Both the position numbers and the translations under genes were made by a program. Positions 9,855-18,662 of a DNA stretch of 64,000 nt are shown here, piece by piece (within the stretch, counting starts at the first letter, position 1; every line of letters starts with the position of its first letter). The notes under the pieces are model-generated. The model was not told the origin of the DNA, did no database searches, and saw only the letters and a program-made list of their open reading frames with translations. This DNA comes from Anaerolineae bacterium (GTDB lineage: Bacteria > Chloroflexota > Anaerolineae > UBA4142 > SHND01), in the NCBI GenBank assembly GCA_021463195.1, contig JAJTXZ010000018.1:1-64000 (forward strand), read 5' to 3'.

Positions 9855-10052
9855 GAGTAGACTTTATCGGAAATAACAGAGACTATCGAATCTAATTCGA
9901 CATCTCAACAAGGCGTTAAAAAAAACAAGGCAAACCTTGAACCTTGCGCAAAGCGCATTGTTTTTTTCTGATCTTGGTTCAATCGTTGAATTCGATTCAA
10001 TGGATTCGCGCAGTCAGAGAACGGCGTGTGTTTATTTCGGATAAAGTCTAGT
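9855..10052. mobile_element. MITE-like element with inverted ends and flanking TA
   Basis: Imperfect 16-18 bp terminal inverted repeats: TAGACTTTATCGGAAATA at 9857-9874 and TATTTCGGATAAAGTCTA at 10033-10050 (17 of 18 pair). Taking GACTTTATC as the tip, each end is flanked by TA, as expected for IS630/Tc1-mariner-type insertions. The interior (about 160 bp) has no gene; it holds a smaller inverted repeat with A-tract and T-tract arms near 9917-9968. It fills most of the 359-bp gap between the PPK2 gene and the SDR gene. Confidence 0.6.
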
Positions 10053-10076
10053 CTATAAAATAGCGTGCAAGTGTAC

Positions 10077-10095
10077 GGCAAATTTGAAATTTGCC
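10077..10095. repeat. 19-bp palindrome, family GGCAAATTTNAAATTTGCC
   Basis: The sequence GGCAAATTTGAAATTTGCC occurs identically at 24328-24346. Variants occur at 19984-20002, 20027-20045 and three times at 59093-59193. Confidence 0.8.
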
Positions 10096-10188
10096 CTATC
10101 AATGCATAATATCAGGTAGTAAATAGCAAAGCATCTCCTACTTGCTGCCTATTTTTTTCTCGGATACCCTCAATACAAGGAGCAGTTC

Positions 10189-11070
10189 ATGTCACAACAC
10201 GACAAAGGTTGGGTTTTGATCCTCGGCGCATCATCCGGTTTCGGCGCGGCATGCGCCAAAGCGTTAGCCGAAGCGGGCTATAACATTTTTGGCGTGCATC
10301 TCGATCGCGCGGGCGCGATGCCGCGCGTCAACGAATTGATTCAAGACATCGCGGCGACCGGCGCGCAAGTGAAATTTTGGAACAAGAATATCGCGCGCGA
10401 CGAAGTGCGTCTCGAAGTCATCGCCGGCATCGCCGAAACGTTGACGGGTAAACCCGTTGATTTCGGCGGATTGAATCTCGCCGATGAAAATAATCGCGAC
10501 GCGGCATTGGTGATTTTGTCCGACGCGCTTCAAGCGCATCACGGCGCCATCAAAGCGATGCTGCATTCAGTCGCCTTTGGTTCGTTACAGCCATTCGTTT
10601 CCGATAATCTCAAAGAACAAACCTCACGCAAACAAATGGACATGACGCTCGACGTAATGGCGCATTCGATGGTGTATTGGGTCCAAGATTTGTGTCGCGT
10701 GCGCTTATTGGACCGTGGCTCTAAAATTTTCTCGATGACGAGCGCCGGTTCGCGCCGCGCCTGGTCTGGCTATGGGCCCGTCTCTGCCGCCAAAGCCGCG
10801 TTGGAAGCGCACACGCGTCAACTCGCGCGCGAACTGGGACCGCGCGGCATTCAGGTCAACTGTTTTGAAGCTGGCGTGACCGATACGCCTGCGATGCGGA
10901 TGATTCCGGGCGCGGATGTAATCAAAGCCGAAGCGTTGCGTCGCAATCCCGGCGAACGCCTCACCACCACCGAAGATATTGCCGCGACCTTTGTGGCATT
11001 GATGGACCCGCGCGTCAAGTGGATTAACGGCACGACAGTGCGCGTGGACGGCGGCGAAGATACCCTCTGA
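10189..11070 (+). CDS. enoyl-[ACP] reductase-like short-chain dehydrogenase
   Basis: 293 residues of the short-chain dehydrogenase/reductase fold: N-terminal NAD(P) site GASSGFGAACAKAL, a catalytic stretch with Tyr and Lys spaced as in FabI/FabL-type enoyl reductases (GYGPVSAAKAALEA), and a C-terminal FVALMDPRVKWINGTTVRVDGG. FabI-like enzymes reduce enoyl-ACP in fatty-acid elongation. The substrate-binding part is longer than in common 250-residue SDRs, so a related dehydrogenase is possible. ATG 10189 follows a good AAGGAG ribosome site. A strong hairpin follows. Confidence 0.8.
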   Translation: MSQHDKGWVLILGASSGFGAACAKALAEAGYNIFGVHLDRAGAMPRVNELIQDIAATGAQVKFWNKNIARDEVRLEVIAGIAETLTGKPVDFGGLNLADENNRDAALVILSDALQAHHGAIKAMLHSVAFGSLQPFVSDNLKEQTSRKQMDMTLDVMAHSMVYWVQDLCRVRLLDRGSKIFSMTSAGSRRAWSGYGPVSAAKAALEAHTRQLARELGPRGIQVNCFEAGVTDTPAMRMIPGADVIKAEALRRNPGERLTTTEDIAATFVALMDPRVKWINGTTVRVDGGEDTL

Positions 11071-11093
11071 TTTTGAAACATGATTCTTGTATT

Positions 11094-11146
11094 GGGCAAA
11101 ACATTTTCAAACACCGCGCGCGGCGCTTGAGAATGTTTTGCCCTTG
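11094..11146 (+). terminator. 17-bp-stem hairpin after the SDR gene
   Basis: Arms GGGCAAAACATTTTCAA (11094-11110) and TTGAGAATGTTTTGCCC (11127-11143) pair at 16 of 17 positions and are followed by TTGTTAA. It lies 24 bp after the SDR stop. It argues against a TTG start at 11087 for the next gene. Confidence 0.6.
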
Positions 11147-11158
11147 TTAATATCCTCA

Positions 11159-14122
11159 ATGGCGATTGACTGGTATCCCGAAGCGGAAAAATACGAAACG
11201 ACAAAATATTATGCGGACAATCAGGGACGCCGCGCCGTCGTCATCCACATTGCCCAGGGCAGTTATGCGGCGGCGGTGCGCTGGCTGCAAGACGCGCAGT
11301 TGAATCCCAATTCCTCCGCGCATTTTGTGATTGCCAAGGATGGACGCGTCGCGCAACTCGTTTCGGTGAATAATGGCGCGTGGGCGAATGGCTTGCGTTG
11401 GAACGTGGACGCGTCGCAACCCAACGGCGGCTATTGGACAAATGGGCGCGGCGCGCGCGTCAAGCCCTCGTGGCAAAATATTGTGGCGGGACAAAATCCG
11501 AATTATTACACCATCAGTATCGAACACGAAGGATATTATCAAGAAACGTGGACATCCGAAATGTACGCGGCGAATAATGCGCTGCTGGTGTGGCTTGCCG
11601 AACAATTTGATCTTTGGTGGACGCCCTATCGCAATCTCATTGGACATTACGCGATTGACAATGTGGACCGTCCAAATTGTCCGGGCCCGACGGTTGATTT
11701 TATCAAGATGGCGGCGGACGCCAACACAACGCGTATTCTCGGCAAGGTCATTGTTGACCAGAAAAACGCGCGGGTTTATGGCACCACCGCGTTATTGGCG
11801 CTGCCGGACAAAAATATCATTACGTATCTGCGCGAGACCAGCGTGCAAGTATACGGCTCGCTCGATTTCGGCGGAAAACGCTGGTATATTTCGCAATACA
11901 GTTTTAGCAACAACCTGCCCTATTTTTTTGAGCAAGCCGCCACCGTTCCCACCGCGCCCCTGTTTCCTTCACTCTGTCTCAATCCCGGCTATCGCGATTC
12001 CGTCACGCCGGGTACGGAAGAAATGCGCGATCTCAATCCGCAGTGGCTGCGCGCGCTGCTCTTTTATCAACATCAAAATTTCACGACGGGCCAAAATAGC
12101 GAACTCGATTGGCTGCTCGATCGCGCGCGGCAGGCGAATCCAGACATCAAAATTCTCGCGCTCATCAATCCGGAAACTTTTAATCAAGTTCCGCCGGCGA
12201 CCGGCAGCGACGCATGGCCGGCGTACATTGCGCGCGTCGCGGATCTCGCGCAAAAAATCGCGGATTTTTATAAAGATAAAATCAGCGCGCTCGAAGTGTG
12301 GAATGAACCCGATGTCCAACAAATTTTACCCGAAAATTACGCCGCGCTTTTAACGGCGACGTATCCAAAAATCAAAGCGGGCAATCCGAACCTGCCGGTG
12401 ATTTCGGCGGGGATATGCTGCGGCGAAGGATTCGAGTATTTGAAACGCGTCGTCGCCGCCGCGCCCGATTCGTTCGACGGCGCGGGCTGGCACGCTTACG
12501 CCGAACGCGCGGACGGATATCCCTTTGCGAGTTGGGGTTTTGGCGAACTGCGCAATTCGGTCAATCAAGCGCGCGCGATTGCGGGCAAGCCGCTGTGGGT
12601 CACAGAAATCGGCGCGCAGTTGGATTGGAGTTGGGGCGACATTCCACCCGCGCAAGGCGTCGCCGAATATATGAAACGCGCGTACGCGCTCATGAGCGAT
12701 GTCGGGCGCAATCAGGTCGCGCACGCGTTTTGGTTTACGTGGCGCATCGCGAATGAATCATGGGGCATGGTAGACGACGCGGGCAGCAAACGTCCGGCTT
12801 GGTTTGCATTCCAACAGCTGGCGCAAAACGCCGCGCCGCCGCCAACAGGTATTGTCGAAATCACGAATGTCATGCTCACGCCAACCACTTTGGAAACACA
12901 CCAAGCGCTAAACGTGAGCATCACCGTCAAAAACGGAACGAACAGCGTCATCCACACCCAAGCGCCCGCGCCCGGTTTTATGTACAATCAAGGCGAAAGT
13001 TTTATCACGCGCGGCTATGCCGAAGTAAACAGCGCGTATCGCGTCGGGATTGATTTTGATGACAGAACGGGAATTGACCATCCCTATCGCTGGGGTTTCG
13101 GCGCGCCGCTCGCGCCGAACGAAACGCGCGTGATTAACGGACAGATTCGTCTGAACGACGCGGCGGCAAGAAATTATTGGGCGGGCTTGGTGCAAGAGCA
13201 AATCGCATGGCGCCAAGACGACGCGGGCAAAACGCAAATCACCGTGACCGCGCCAACACCCCCCCCTCCGACCGGTCATCCGACCATTCTCGCGACGTCA
13301 TTCACGCCGCAGATTTTGCCGACAGGTCAGATGCTCAACGTCAGCATCACCGTACGCAATGATACAAATGTGGCGCTCACGACGCAAAGTCCGCCGCCCG
13401 GTTTCACCTATCTCGAAGGCGAATCGTTCTTGGCGCACGGTTTTGTCGAACAGCGCGACGCGTTTCGCGTGGGCGTTGATTTTGACGGACGCGCCGCGAC
13501 CATGATTGACCATCCTTATCGTTGGGGTTTCGGTTCGCCCTTGCAGCCGGGCGAAACACGCGTCATTAACGGACAGATTCGGCTCAATGCGATCGCGACA
13601 AAAAATTATTGGGCGGGCTTGGCGCGCGAACAAATCGCGTGGCTGCAAGACGAACAAGGCAAAACAATCATCACGGTCACGCCGATTGCGCCGCCGCCGC
13701 CAACCAGCAAGCCGACGCTTACGCAGGCGCAATTCATCCCAACCTCTTTGCAAACGGGGCAAATCGTCCAAATCAAAATCACGGTGCGAAATGATTCCGC
13801 GCAAACGCTTTCGTCCCAAGGTCCCGACGCGGGCTTTTTGTACAACGAGGGCGATAATTATTTGACCAAAGGTTTTCCGCCCGCTGCGGGAGTCTGGCGC
13901 GTTGGCGTGGATTATGAAGGGCGCGAACACGTTGACCCGCGCGCGTACCCGTATCGTTGGGGGATTGGCGCGCTCGCGCCGGGGCAATCCATTGTGGTCG
14001 TCGGATTCATTCGCCTCAACCGCAAACAAAACGTCAATTATTGGGCGGGCTTGATTCAAGAAGAGAATAATATAGTGACGGGGAACGCGGGGACGACGAT
14101 AATTAGTGTGGTGAAACCATAA
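11159..14122 (+). CDS. amidase-2/PGRP plus glycosidase-like plus three-repeat protein
   Basis: 987 residues from ATG 11159. Domains: an N-acetylmuramoyl-L-alanine amidase/PGRP-like domain at about 20-185 with candidate zinc ligands His30, His163 and Cys174 (PNCPGP); a short SH3-like stretch at about 195-260; a clan GH-A barrel-like domain at about 275-560 with Glu383 (VWNEPD) and Glu483 (WVTEIG) as likely acid/base and nucleophile; then three repeats of about 140 residues beginning near 565, 707 and 851, each with PYRWGFG or PYRWGIG and NYWAGL, joined by Pro-rich linkers. It could cut peptidoglycan or bind and trim a glycan. No signal peptide or anchor is visible, so export is unexplained. 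The sugar substrate is unknown. Confidence 0.82.
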   Translation: MAIDWYPEAEKYETTKYYADNQGRRAVVIHIAQGSYAAAVRWLQDAQLNPNSSAHFVIAKDGRVAQLVSVNNGAWANGLRWNVDASQPNGGYWTNGRGARVKPSWQNIVAGQNPNYYTISIEHEGYYQETWTSEMYAANNALLVWLAEQFDLWWTPYRNLIGHYAIDNVDRPNCPGPTVDFIKMAADANTTRILGKVIVDQKNARVYGTTALLALPDKNIITYLRETSVQVYGSLDFGGKRWYISQYSFSNNLPYFFEQAATVPTAPLFPSLCLNPGYRDSVTPGTEEMRDLNPQWLRALLFYQHQNFTTGQNSELDWLLDRARQANPDIKILALINPETFNQVPPATGSDAWPAYIARVADLAQKIADFYKDKISALEVWNEPDVQQILPENYAALLTATYPKIKAGNPNLPVISAGICCGEGFEYLKRVVAAAPDSFDGAGWHAYAERADGYPFASWGFGELRNSVNQARAIAGKPLWVTEIGAQLDWSWGDIPPAQGVAEYMKRAYALMSDVGRNQVAHAFWFTWRIANESWGMVDDAGSKRPAWFAFQQLAQNAAPPPTGIVEITNVMLTPTTLETHQALNVSITVKNGTNSVIHTQAPAPGFMYNQGESFITRGYAEVNSAYRVGIDFDDRTGIDHPYRWGFGAPLAPNETRVINGQIRLNDAAARNYWAGLVQEQIAWRQDDAGKTQITVTAPTPPPPTGHPTILATSFTPQILPTGQMLNVSITVRNDTNVALTTQSPPPGFTYLEGESFLAHGFVEQRDAFRVGVDFDGRAATMIDHPYRWGFGSPLQPGETRVINGQIRLNAIATKNYWAGLAREQIAWLQDEQGKTIITVTPIAPPPPTSKPTLTQAQFIPTSLQTGQIVQIKITVRNDSAQTLSSQGPDAGFLYNEGDNYLTKGFPPAAGVWRVGVDYEGREHVDPRAYPYRWGIGALAPGQSIVVVGFIRLNRKQNVNYWAGLIQEENNIVTGNAGTTIISVVKP

Positions 14123-14241
14123 GCTGGCGCAGTGGGCGTTTGAATTATTTGACGCGCTTTGGGCTGCGTAATCCGCAGCGCGTTGACGCTCACGCAAACC
14201 CGCTTTTGACTCGATTGTAACGCCGCCATGACGCAATGCGT

Positions 14242-14247
14242 TATAAT
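14242..14247 (+). promoter_or_regulatory. candidate -10 box TATAAT before the YwiC-like gene
   Basis: A perfect TATAAT lies 46 bp before the ATG. I see no good -35 at 16-18 bp spacing, so this is weak support. Confidence 0.3.
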
Positions 14248-14293
14248 TTAGAGCGCGCATAAGCAGTTTAATTTTTTGAAAGGCGACGACGCC

Positions 14294-15163
14294 ATGCGGT
14301 CCGTTTCTCAAGCGAACGCGCAGAACGCCCAAGTCAAGCGCGCGCAATCGCCCGGCAAATTTTTTAAAATCTATCTGCTGCCGCCCGAACACGGCGGTTG
14401 GTTTTTGCTGTTGGGCCCGTTTGCGCTGGGCGTCATTGCCGCCGCGCAGCCAAACATAGAATTGTTAGCGCTGTTGTTATTCGCGCTGGCAAGTTATATC
14501 GCGCGTCAGCCGCTCACCCTGTTGGTCAAAATCTTGGCGGGGCGGCGCGCGAAAAGCGATACGCATCCCACGCTGTTGGCGCTGTGCGGCGCGGGCGCGG
14601 TAGCGGCGCTGCCGCTCGGCGTTTTGATTTGGCGCGGCTATGCGTTTTTGCTGTGGTTGGGCATTCCAGCCGCGCTCGTGCTAGCGTGGCAGTTGTGGTT
14701 GGTGACACAGCGCGAGGAACGCCAGCTTGGCATCGAATTGGTGGGCGCGGGCATGTTGGCGCTTGCCGCGTCCGCCGCGTATTGGGTGAGCGTAGGCGCC
14801 ATGACGCCAACGGGCTGGTGGTTGTGGCTGCTCGCGTGGCTGTACGCGACCGCTTCGATTGTGTACGTCTATTTGCGTTTGAAACAGCGTCGCATGAAAA
14901 TAATGCCTTTGCGCGCGGAGCAGTGGCGCGACGGGCGGCGCGCGCTGCTCTATATCGGCGCCGCGAGCGCTTGCGCGCTCGCGTTCGCGTTGGCGCAATT
15001 CGTTCCACCATGGACGCCGTTCGCGTTTATCTTGGCGAGCGCGCATTTTGTGTATGGAATTACGCATCCGTGCGTGGGCGCCAAACCCGCGCGCATCGGC
15101 ATCGAGCAATCGTTCGCCTCGCTAGGTTTTTATGCGCTGCTAGGTTTGATATTCGCGTTATGA
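14294..15163 (+). CDS. YwiC-like membrane protein
   Basis: 289 residues with about eight hydrophobic segments. The N-terminal signature LLPPEHGGWFLLLGPFALGV is typical of the YwiC-like family, integral membrane proteins of unknown function. ATG 14294 is preferred; a TTG at 14276 is in frame but sits on the likely ribosome site (GAAAGG). Cytosolic loops are Arg/Lys-rich (LRLKQRRMK), which supports the membrane topology. The gene converges on acpS and shares a hairpin terminator with it. Confidence 0.82.
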   Translation: MRSVSQANAQNAQVKRAQSPGKFFKIYLLPPEHGGWFLLLGPFALGVIAAAQPNIELLALLLFALASYIARQPLTLLVKILAGRRAKSDTHPTLLALCGAGAVAALPLGVLIWRGYAFLLWLGIPAALVLAWQLWLVTQREERQLGIELVGAGMLALAASAAYWVSVGAMTPTGWWLWLLAWLYATASIVYVYLRLKQRRMKIMPLRAEQWRDGRRALLYIGAASACALAFALAQFVPPWTPFAFILASAHFVYGITHPCVGAKPARIGIEQSFASLGFYALLGLIFAL

Positions 15164-15192
15164 CGCTGCCCGCGCCATAACGCTGTCGCGAA

Positions 15193-15222
15193 AAAAAATG
15201 CGCCCTACGGGGCGCATTTTTT
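15193..15222. terminator. bidirectional terminator between ywiC-like gene and acpS
   Basis: The palindrome AAATGCGCCC / GGGGCGCATTT with A-tract and T-tract flanks works on both strands. It sits between two convergent genes and touches the acpS stop codon. Confidence 0.85.
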
Positions 15223-15589
15223 ATTGGGCAATCACAAAGGCCAGCGCATGTTCACGCGTGTGCGAAAAAGATAGCGCGATTTCATTCACGCCAATTTGCC
15301 GCGCGCGTTGTTTCGCTTTGCCGTGCAATCGCACGGTTGGAAAACCATTCTCGGCGGAAAGCACTTCGATTTCACGCCAGTCCACGCCATCGCGATGTTG
15401 GATGCCAACGCCGAGCAATTTACTCACCGCTTCTTTGGCGGCAAAACGCGCGGCGAGCGAAGGGACACGACCCGCGCAATACGCGAGTTCGCCGTCAGTG
15501 TACACGCGGCGCGTAAAGCGTTCGCCGTACTGCGCGATGACAGCTTGAACGCGCGCAATTTCGATCAGATCAACGCCGGTGCGCAGCAT
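15221..15589 (-). CDS. acpS: holo-[acyl-carrier-protein] synthase
   Basis: 122 residues, the normal AcpS length. The enzyme moves 4'-phosphopantetheine from CoA to apo-ACP, activating it for fatty-acid synthesis. Motifs: GVDLIEIARV with the metal-binding Asp, RFAAKEAVSKLLG with the catalytic Glu/Lys, and the C-terminal LSFSHTREHALAFV. The ATG at 15589 is part of a repeat array that runs back to the ugd stop, and no Shine-Dalgarno is visible. It appears to be the last gene of a unit running from ugd. Confidence 0.96.
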   Translation of the reverse strand: MLRTGVDLIEIARVQAVIAQYGERFTRRVYTDGELAYCAGRVPSLAARFAAKEAVSKLLGVGIQHRDGVDWREIEVLSAENGFPTVRLHGKAKQRARQIGVNEIALSFSHTREHALAFVIAQ

Positions 15590-15668
15590 TTTCGATTTTC
15601 GATTTTTGATGCATGCTTTTTCTTGGCCGCAAAACCGCGTCCAATGAACAATCCGAAATCATAAATCA
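15587..15668. repeat. heptad fold-back between ugd and acpS
   Basis: Read on the minus strand, GATTT-type heptads (GATTTAT, GATTTCG, GATTGTT) begin in the ugd stop codon. Complementary units (AATCGAAAATCGAAAATG) end in the acpS start codon itself. Confidence 0.55.
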
Positions 15669-17027
15669 CTTGACGTTCGCCAAACTTGGTTCCACCGCCA
15701 GCGGCGCGTTGTCCGCGCTCGCGTCATTCAACGGTCGTCCTACTCCGCGATATTCAAAGCCGTGCGCGCGCATTTCGGCGGGGTCATAGATATTGCGCCC
15801 GTCGAGGAAAATCTTGCGCTGCATTGAAGCATAGAGACGCGGCATATTCAGTTGTTTGAACTCGTTCCATTCGGTGACGAGAATCAGCGCGTCCGCGCCC
15901 GCCGCGACCTCGTACGCGTCCGCGCAAAATTTCACGCCGTCCAAAATGCGATGCGCGTTTTCCATCGCCACTGGATCGTACGCGCGCAAATTCGCGCCTT
16001 CGTTGGCGAGCATATGCGCGAGATCAATCGCGGCGGCTTCACGAATATCGTCCGTGTTGGGTTTGAACGCGAGGCCGAGCATTCCAATTGTTTTGCCGCG
16101 CAAATTGCCGACGAGTTCGCGTAAATGCAAAACCACGCGGCGCCGCTGGTCGCGGTTAATGTCCATCACCGCGCGCAAAAGTTGCGGATGCAAACCATTC
16201 ACTTCCGCCATGTACGTCAATGCTTTGACGTCTTTGGGAAAGCAACTTCCGCCAAAGCCCAAACCCGCGTTGAGAAATGCCGCGCCAATGCGTTGGTCAT
16301 GCCCCATGCCCGCCGCGACATCTTTGACATCCGCGCCCAGTTTTTCGCAGATGGACGCGATTTCGTTAATGAACGAAATCTTCATGGCGAGAAACGCGTT
16401 GGACGCGTATTTAATCATCTCTGCCGTGCGTAAATCCGTAATCATAATTTTTTCGGTGAACGCGCGGTACAATTCCGCCACCGCTTCCGCCGCTTCCTTG
16501 TCCACCGAACCCAACACCACGCGGTCAGGATTGAGAAAATCGTAAATGGCGGAACCTTCGCGCGTAAATTCAGGATTCGAAACCACTTGAAAATCTATGC
16601 CCTGTTGCTTGCCGCGTTCAATCAACGTCTGCGCGGTGGAATCGCCCGTGCCGACAGGAACCGTGCTGCGATTGACGATGATGGTGTACGTATCCAGATG
16701 CGCGGCGATATTTTCAACCGCGCTGCGAATATATTTCAAATCCGCTTCACCATCTACGCCCGAAGGCGTACCCACCGCGACGAAAATAAATTCCGCGTTC
16801 GGAATCGCTTCGGCATAGTTCGTTGTGAATTCGAGACGCCCTGCCGCCGCGTTGCGTTGAACCACCTCTTCCAAGCCCGGTTCAAAAATCGGCATTTCGC
16901 CGCGTTTCAATTTTTCAATTTTTTCGGGAATCACATCCAAACAGATGACCTGATTGCCCAAATCCGCAAAACACGCGCCGGTGACAAGTCCAACGTAACC
17001 GACGCCGAGAACAGTAATACGACGCAC
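15666..17027 (-). CDS. ugd: UDP-glucose 6-dehydrogenase
   Basis: 453 residues of the UDP-glucose/GDP-mannose dehydrogenase family. It oxidises UDP-glucose to UDP-glucuronate for surface polysaccharides. Seen: N-terminal NAD site ([21 protein letters not shown]), the VGTPSG segment, the catalytic cysteine in [16 protein letters not shown], and the C-terminal domain ([14 protein letters not shown]). A GTG start at 17027 is supported by AAGGAG about 8 bp upstream. Between it and the preceding caiB-type gene lies a heptad fold-back whose pyrimidine arm abuts this ribosome site. Confidence 0.97.
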   Translation of the reverse strand: MRRITVLGVGYVGLVTGACFADLGNQVICLDVIPEKIEKLKRGEMPIFEPGLEEVVQRNAAAGRLEFTTNYAEAIPNAEFIFVAVGTPSGVDGEADLKYIRSAVENIAAHLDTYTIIVNRSTVPVGTGDSTAQTLIERGKQQGIDFQVVSNPEFTREGSAIYDFLNPDRVVLGSVDKEAAEAVAELYRAFTEKIMITDLRTAEMIKYASNAFLAMKISFINEIASICEKLGADVKDVAAGMGHDQRIGAAFLNAGLGFGGSCFPKDVKALTYMAEVNGLHPQLLRAVMDINRDQRRRVVLHLRELVGNLRGKTIGMLGLAFKPNTDDIREAAAIDLAHMLANEGANLRAYDPVAMENAHRILDGVKFCADAYEVAAGADALILVTEWNEFKQLNMPRLYASMQRKIFLDGRNIYDPAEMRAHGFEYRGVGRPLNDASADNAPLAVEPSLANVK

Positions 17028-17040
17028 GATAAAACTCCTT

Positions 17041-17108
17041 GAGATTAGAGATTAGAGACTAGAGACTGGAGATTACAATATCCCATTCAATCTCCAGTCT
17101 CCAATCTC
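17041..17108. repeat. heptad fold-back overlapping the end of the CoA transferase gene
   Basis: Five GAGAYTR heptads (17041-17075) face complementary TCTCCAG/TCTCCAA units (17089-17108) across a short spacer. The second arm lies inside the coding sequence and supplies the last residues of the CoA transferase (EIGDWRLNGIL and the stop). Confidence 0.85.
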
Positions 17109-18266
17109 GTCTTCCGACTTGCCCAACTCGCGCAAAATTTCGTCTGTCTGTTCGCCGAGCAGGGGGGGGTGTTGGCGATAGGTGATGGGCGTTTCGGAAA
17201 GATGAATCGGATTGCCCACGCTTTTGGCGATGCCGATGAGCGGATGCTCGATTTCGACAATCATGCCGCGCGCGCGCGTTTGCGCGTCGGTCAACGCTTC
17301 GGCAGCGGAATTGATGGGTCCGCACGGAATTTCCTCAGCGCGCAATTTTTCAATCCACTCTGCCGCGGGCTGCGTTTCCAAAATACTTTGGATCTTGGCG
17401 ACGAGTTCCGCGCGCTGTTGATTGCGTCCGCGATTGCTTTGAAAACGTTCGTCCGCGCCCAGCGTTTCCTCCGCGTTCAATACGCGCACAAATTTTTTCC
17501 ACAACGCTTCGCTGCCGACGGCGATAATAATGTATTTGTCTTGCGCGCGAAAAACTTGGTACGGCACAATACTCGCGTGCGTGTTGCCGATTTTTTGCGG
17601 CGCGGCGTTCGCGTTCAAATAATTGCTGCCGATGTGATTGAGCCACGTGAGCTGCGAATCAAACAACGCCATGTCGAGAAATTGCCCCGCGCCATTTTGC
17701 TCACGCGCGCGCAACGCGACGAGGACGCCCAATGCGGAATAAACGCCCGTCGTAATATCCGCAATCGGAATCGGATAACGCATCGGCTCCCATTCCTCAT
17801 TCCCCGTGAAACTCATCAAGCCCGCTTCACCTTGCGCGACCAAATCGTAGCCCGCGAGTCCCGCTTTGGGTCCCGTAAATCCATATCCCGTAATCGAAAC
17901 ATAAATCAAACGCGGATTGATTGCGCGCAACGATTCATAATCGTGCTTGCGTTTTTGCAGCGACGCGAGCGAGGGTTGGTTCACCATAAAGACATCGGCG
18001 CCGCGCGCGAGTTCATGCAAAATTTCAATCGCTTCGGGTTTATCGAGATTGAGCGTGAGCGAACGCTTGTTGCGGTTCGCCGAGAGAAAATACGCGGACT
18101 CGGATTGCACAAACGGCGGACCCCAGCCGCGCGATTGGTCGCCGCTGCCGGGGCGTTCAATTTTGATCACATCCGCGCCAAAATCGCCGAGCAGCATCCC
18201 GCAAATGGGTCCCGCCATCGCCTGCGTCAAATCGAGAACGCGAATGTCAGAGAGGACGTTGTTCAT
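17073..18266 (-). CDS. CaiB/BaiF-family (class III) CoA transferase
   Basis: 397 residues. Class III CoA transferases move CoA between carboxylic acids through a covalent aspartyl-CoA intermediate. Seen: the N-terminal LSDIRVLDLTQAMAGPICGMLLGDFGADVIKIERPG, the nucleotide-end segment NRNKRSLTLNLDKPE, and FLDMALFDSQLTW, which carries the likely catalytic Asp. ATG 18266 is chosen because family homology begins there; the frame extends to 18404 without support. The substrate acid is unknown. The C-terminus is written by a heptad repeat and may differ from that of relatives. Confidence 0.93.
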   Translation of the reverse strand: MNNVLSDIRVLDLTQAMAGPICGMLLGDFGADVIKIERPGSGDQSRGWGPPFVQSESAYFLSANRNKRSLTLNLDKPEAIEILHELARGADVFMVNQPSLASLQKRKHDYESLRAINPRLIYVSITGYGFTGPKAGLAGYDLVAQGEAGLMSFTGNEEWEPMRYPIPIADITTGVYSALGVLVALRAREQNGAGQFLDMALFDSQLTWLNHIGSNYLNANAAPQKIGNTHASIVPYQVFRAQDKYIIIAVGSEALWKKFVRVLNAEETLGADERFQSNRGRNQQRAELVAKIQSILETQPAAEWIEKLRAEEIPCGPINSAAEALTDAQTRARGMIVEIEHPLIGIAKSVGNPIHLSETPITYRQHPPLLGEQTDEILRELGKSEDEIGDWRLNGIL

Positions 18267-18267
18267 C

Positions 18268-18319
18268 GTAGTAACGAATTCATTCGTTTTGAGTGGCGAC
18301 GAATAAAATTCGTCACTAC
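18268..18319. repeat. fold-back repeat between small ORF and CoA transferase
   Basis: Arms GTAGTAACGAATTCATTCGT and a near-complement ending ATTCGTCACTAC. On the minus strand the first arm begins in the stop codon of the upstream small ORF, and the second arm ends one base before the CoA transferase ATG. Confidence 0.7.
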
Positions 18320-18540
18320 GCGTCGCCATCCTCGCGCCAACCTTCCGCAAGCAATTCATCTGCCAGCTGCATCGCTTGGTCACGCGAATTGGGAATGAAA
18401 CCAAACCGATTCAATAAATTCATCAGTATCCAATGCTGTCCGCCTTCGCCCGTACCTTCAGCGATAGACGGCGTGTTACCATATTGAGCGTTCAGTTCAT
18501 CATATTGCCATTTCAAAAGACGCGGTTTGCGGCTTTCCAT
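18316..18540 (-). CDS. small hypothetical protein
   Basis: About 74 residues from ATG 18540 (a GTG at 18567 is also in frame). It is mostly helical in appearance, with a basic start (MESRKPRLLKWQYDELNAQY) and an acidic tail (LLAEGWREDGDA). No family is recognised. Its direction and the fold-back that joins it to the CoA transferase suggest a real gene co-transcribed with it. Confidence 0.5.
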   Translation of the reverse strand: MESRKPRLLKWQYDELNAQYGNTPSIAEGTGEGGQHWILMNLLNRFGFIPNSRDQAMQLADELLAEGWREDGDA

Positions 18541-18607
18541 TCTGTCAACTCTAGCGTTATAGATCACAATTTTCTTGGGCCGGATTCAAGAACTCTCTTT
18601 TCTTTTT

Positions 18608-18635
18608 CCGCGTTCATCCGCGTTCATCCGCGTCC
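18608..18635. repeat. short tandem repeat of CCGCGTTCAT
   Basis: Two and a half copies of a 10-bp unit between the aminotransferase stop and the small ORF. It resembles the other low-complexity intergenic arrays in this window. Confidence 0.5.
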
Positions 18636-18662
18636 CAATCGGTGGCATCTTTGTAACAAGCA

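Noticed and set aside
9905-10102. 65-codon ORF in the MITE-like region
   Set aside because: Overlaps terminal inverted repeats and A/T tracts and shows no protein-like composition.
11087-11158. TTG start at 11087 for the amidase gene
   Set aside because: The extension translates the arms of a perfect hairpin; ATG 11159 fits the domain start.
13298-14392. Long minus-strand open frame opposite the amidase/glycosidase gene
   Set aside because: Arg/Gln-rich composition without family signal, antisense to clear repeats of a real protein; GC-rich DNA keeps the frame open.
17169-18398. 409-codon plus-strand open frame opposite the CoA transferase
   Set aside because: Arg-rich shadow of a well-supported gene.
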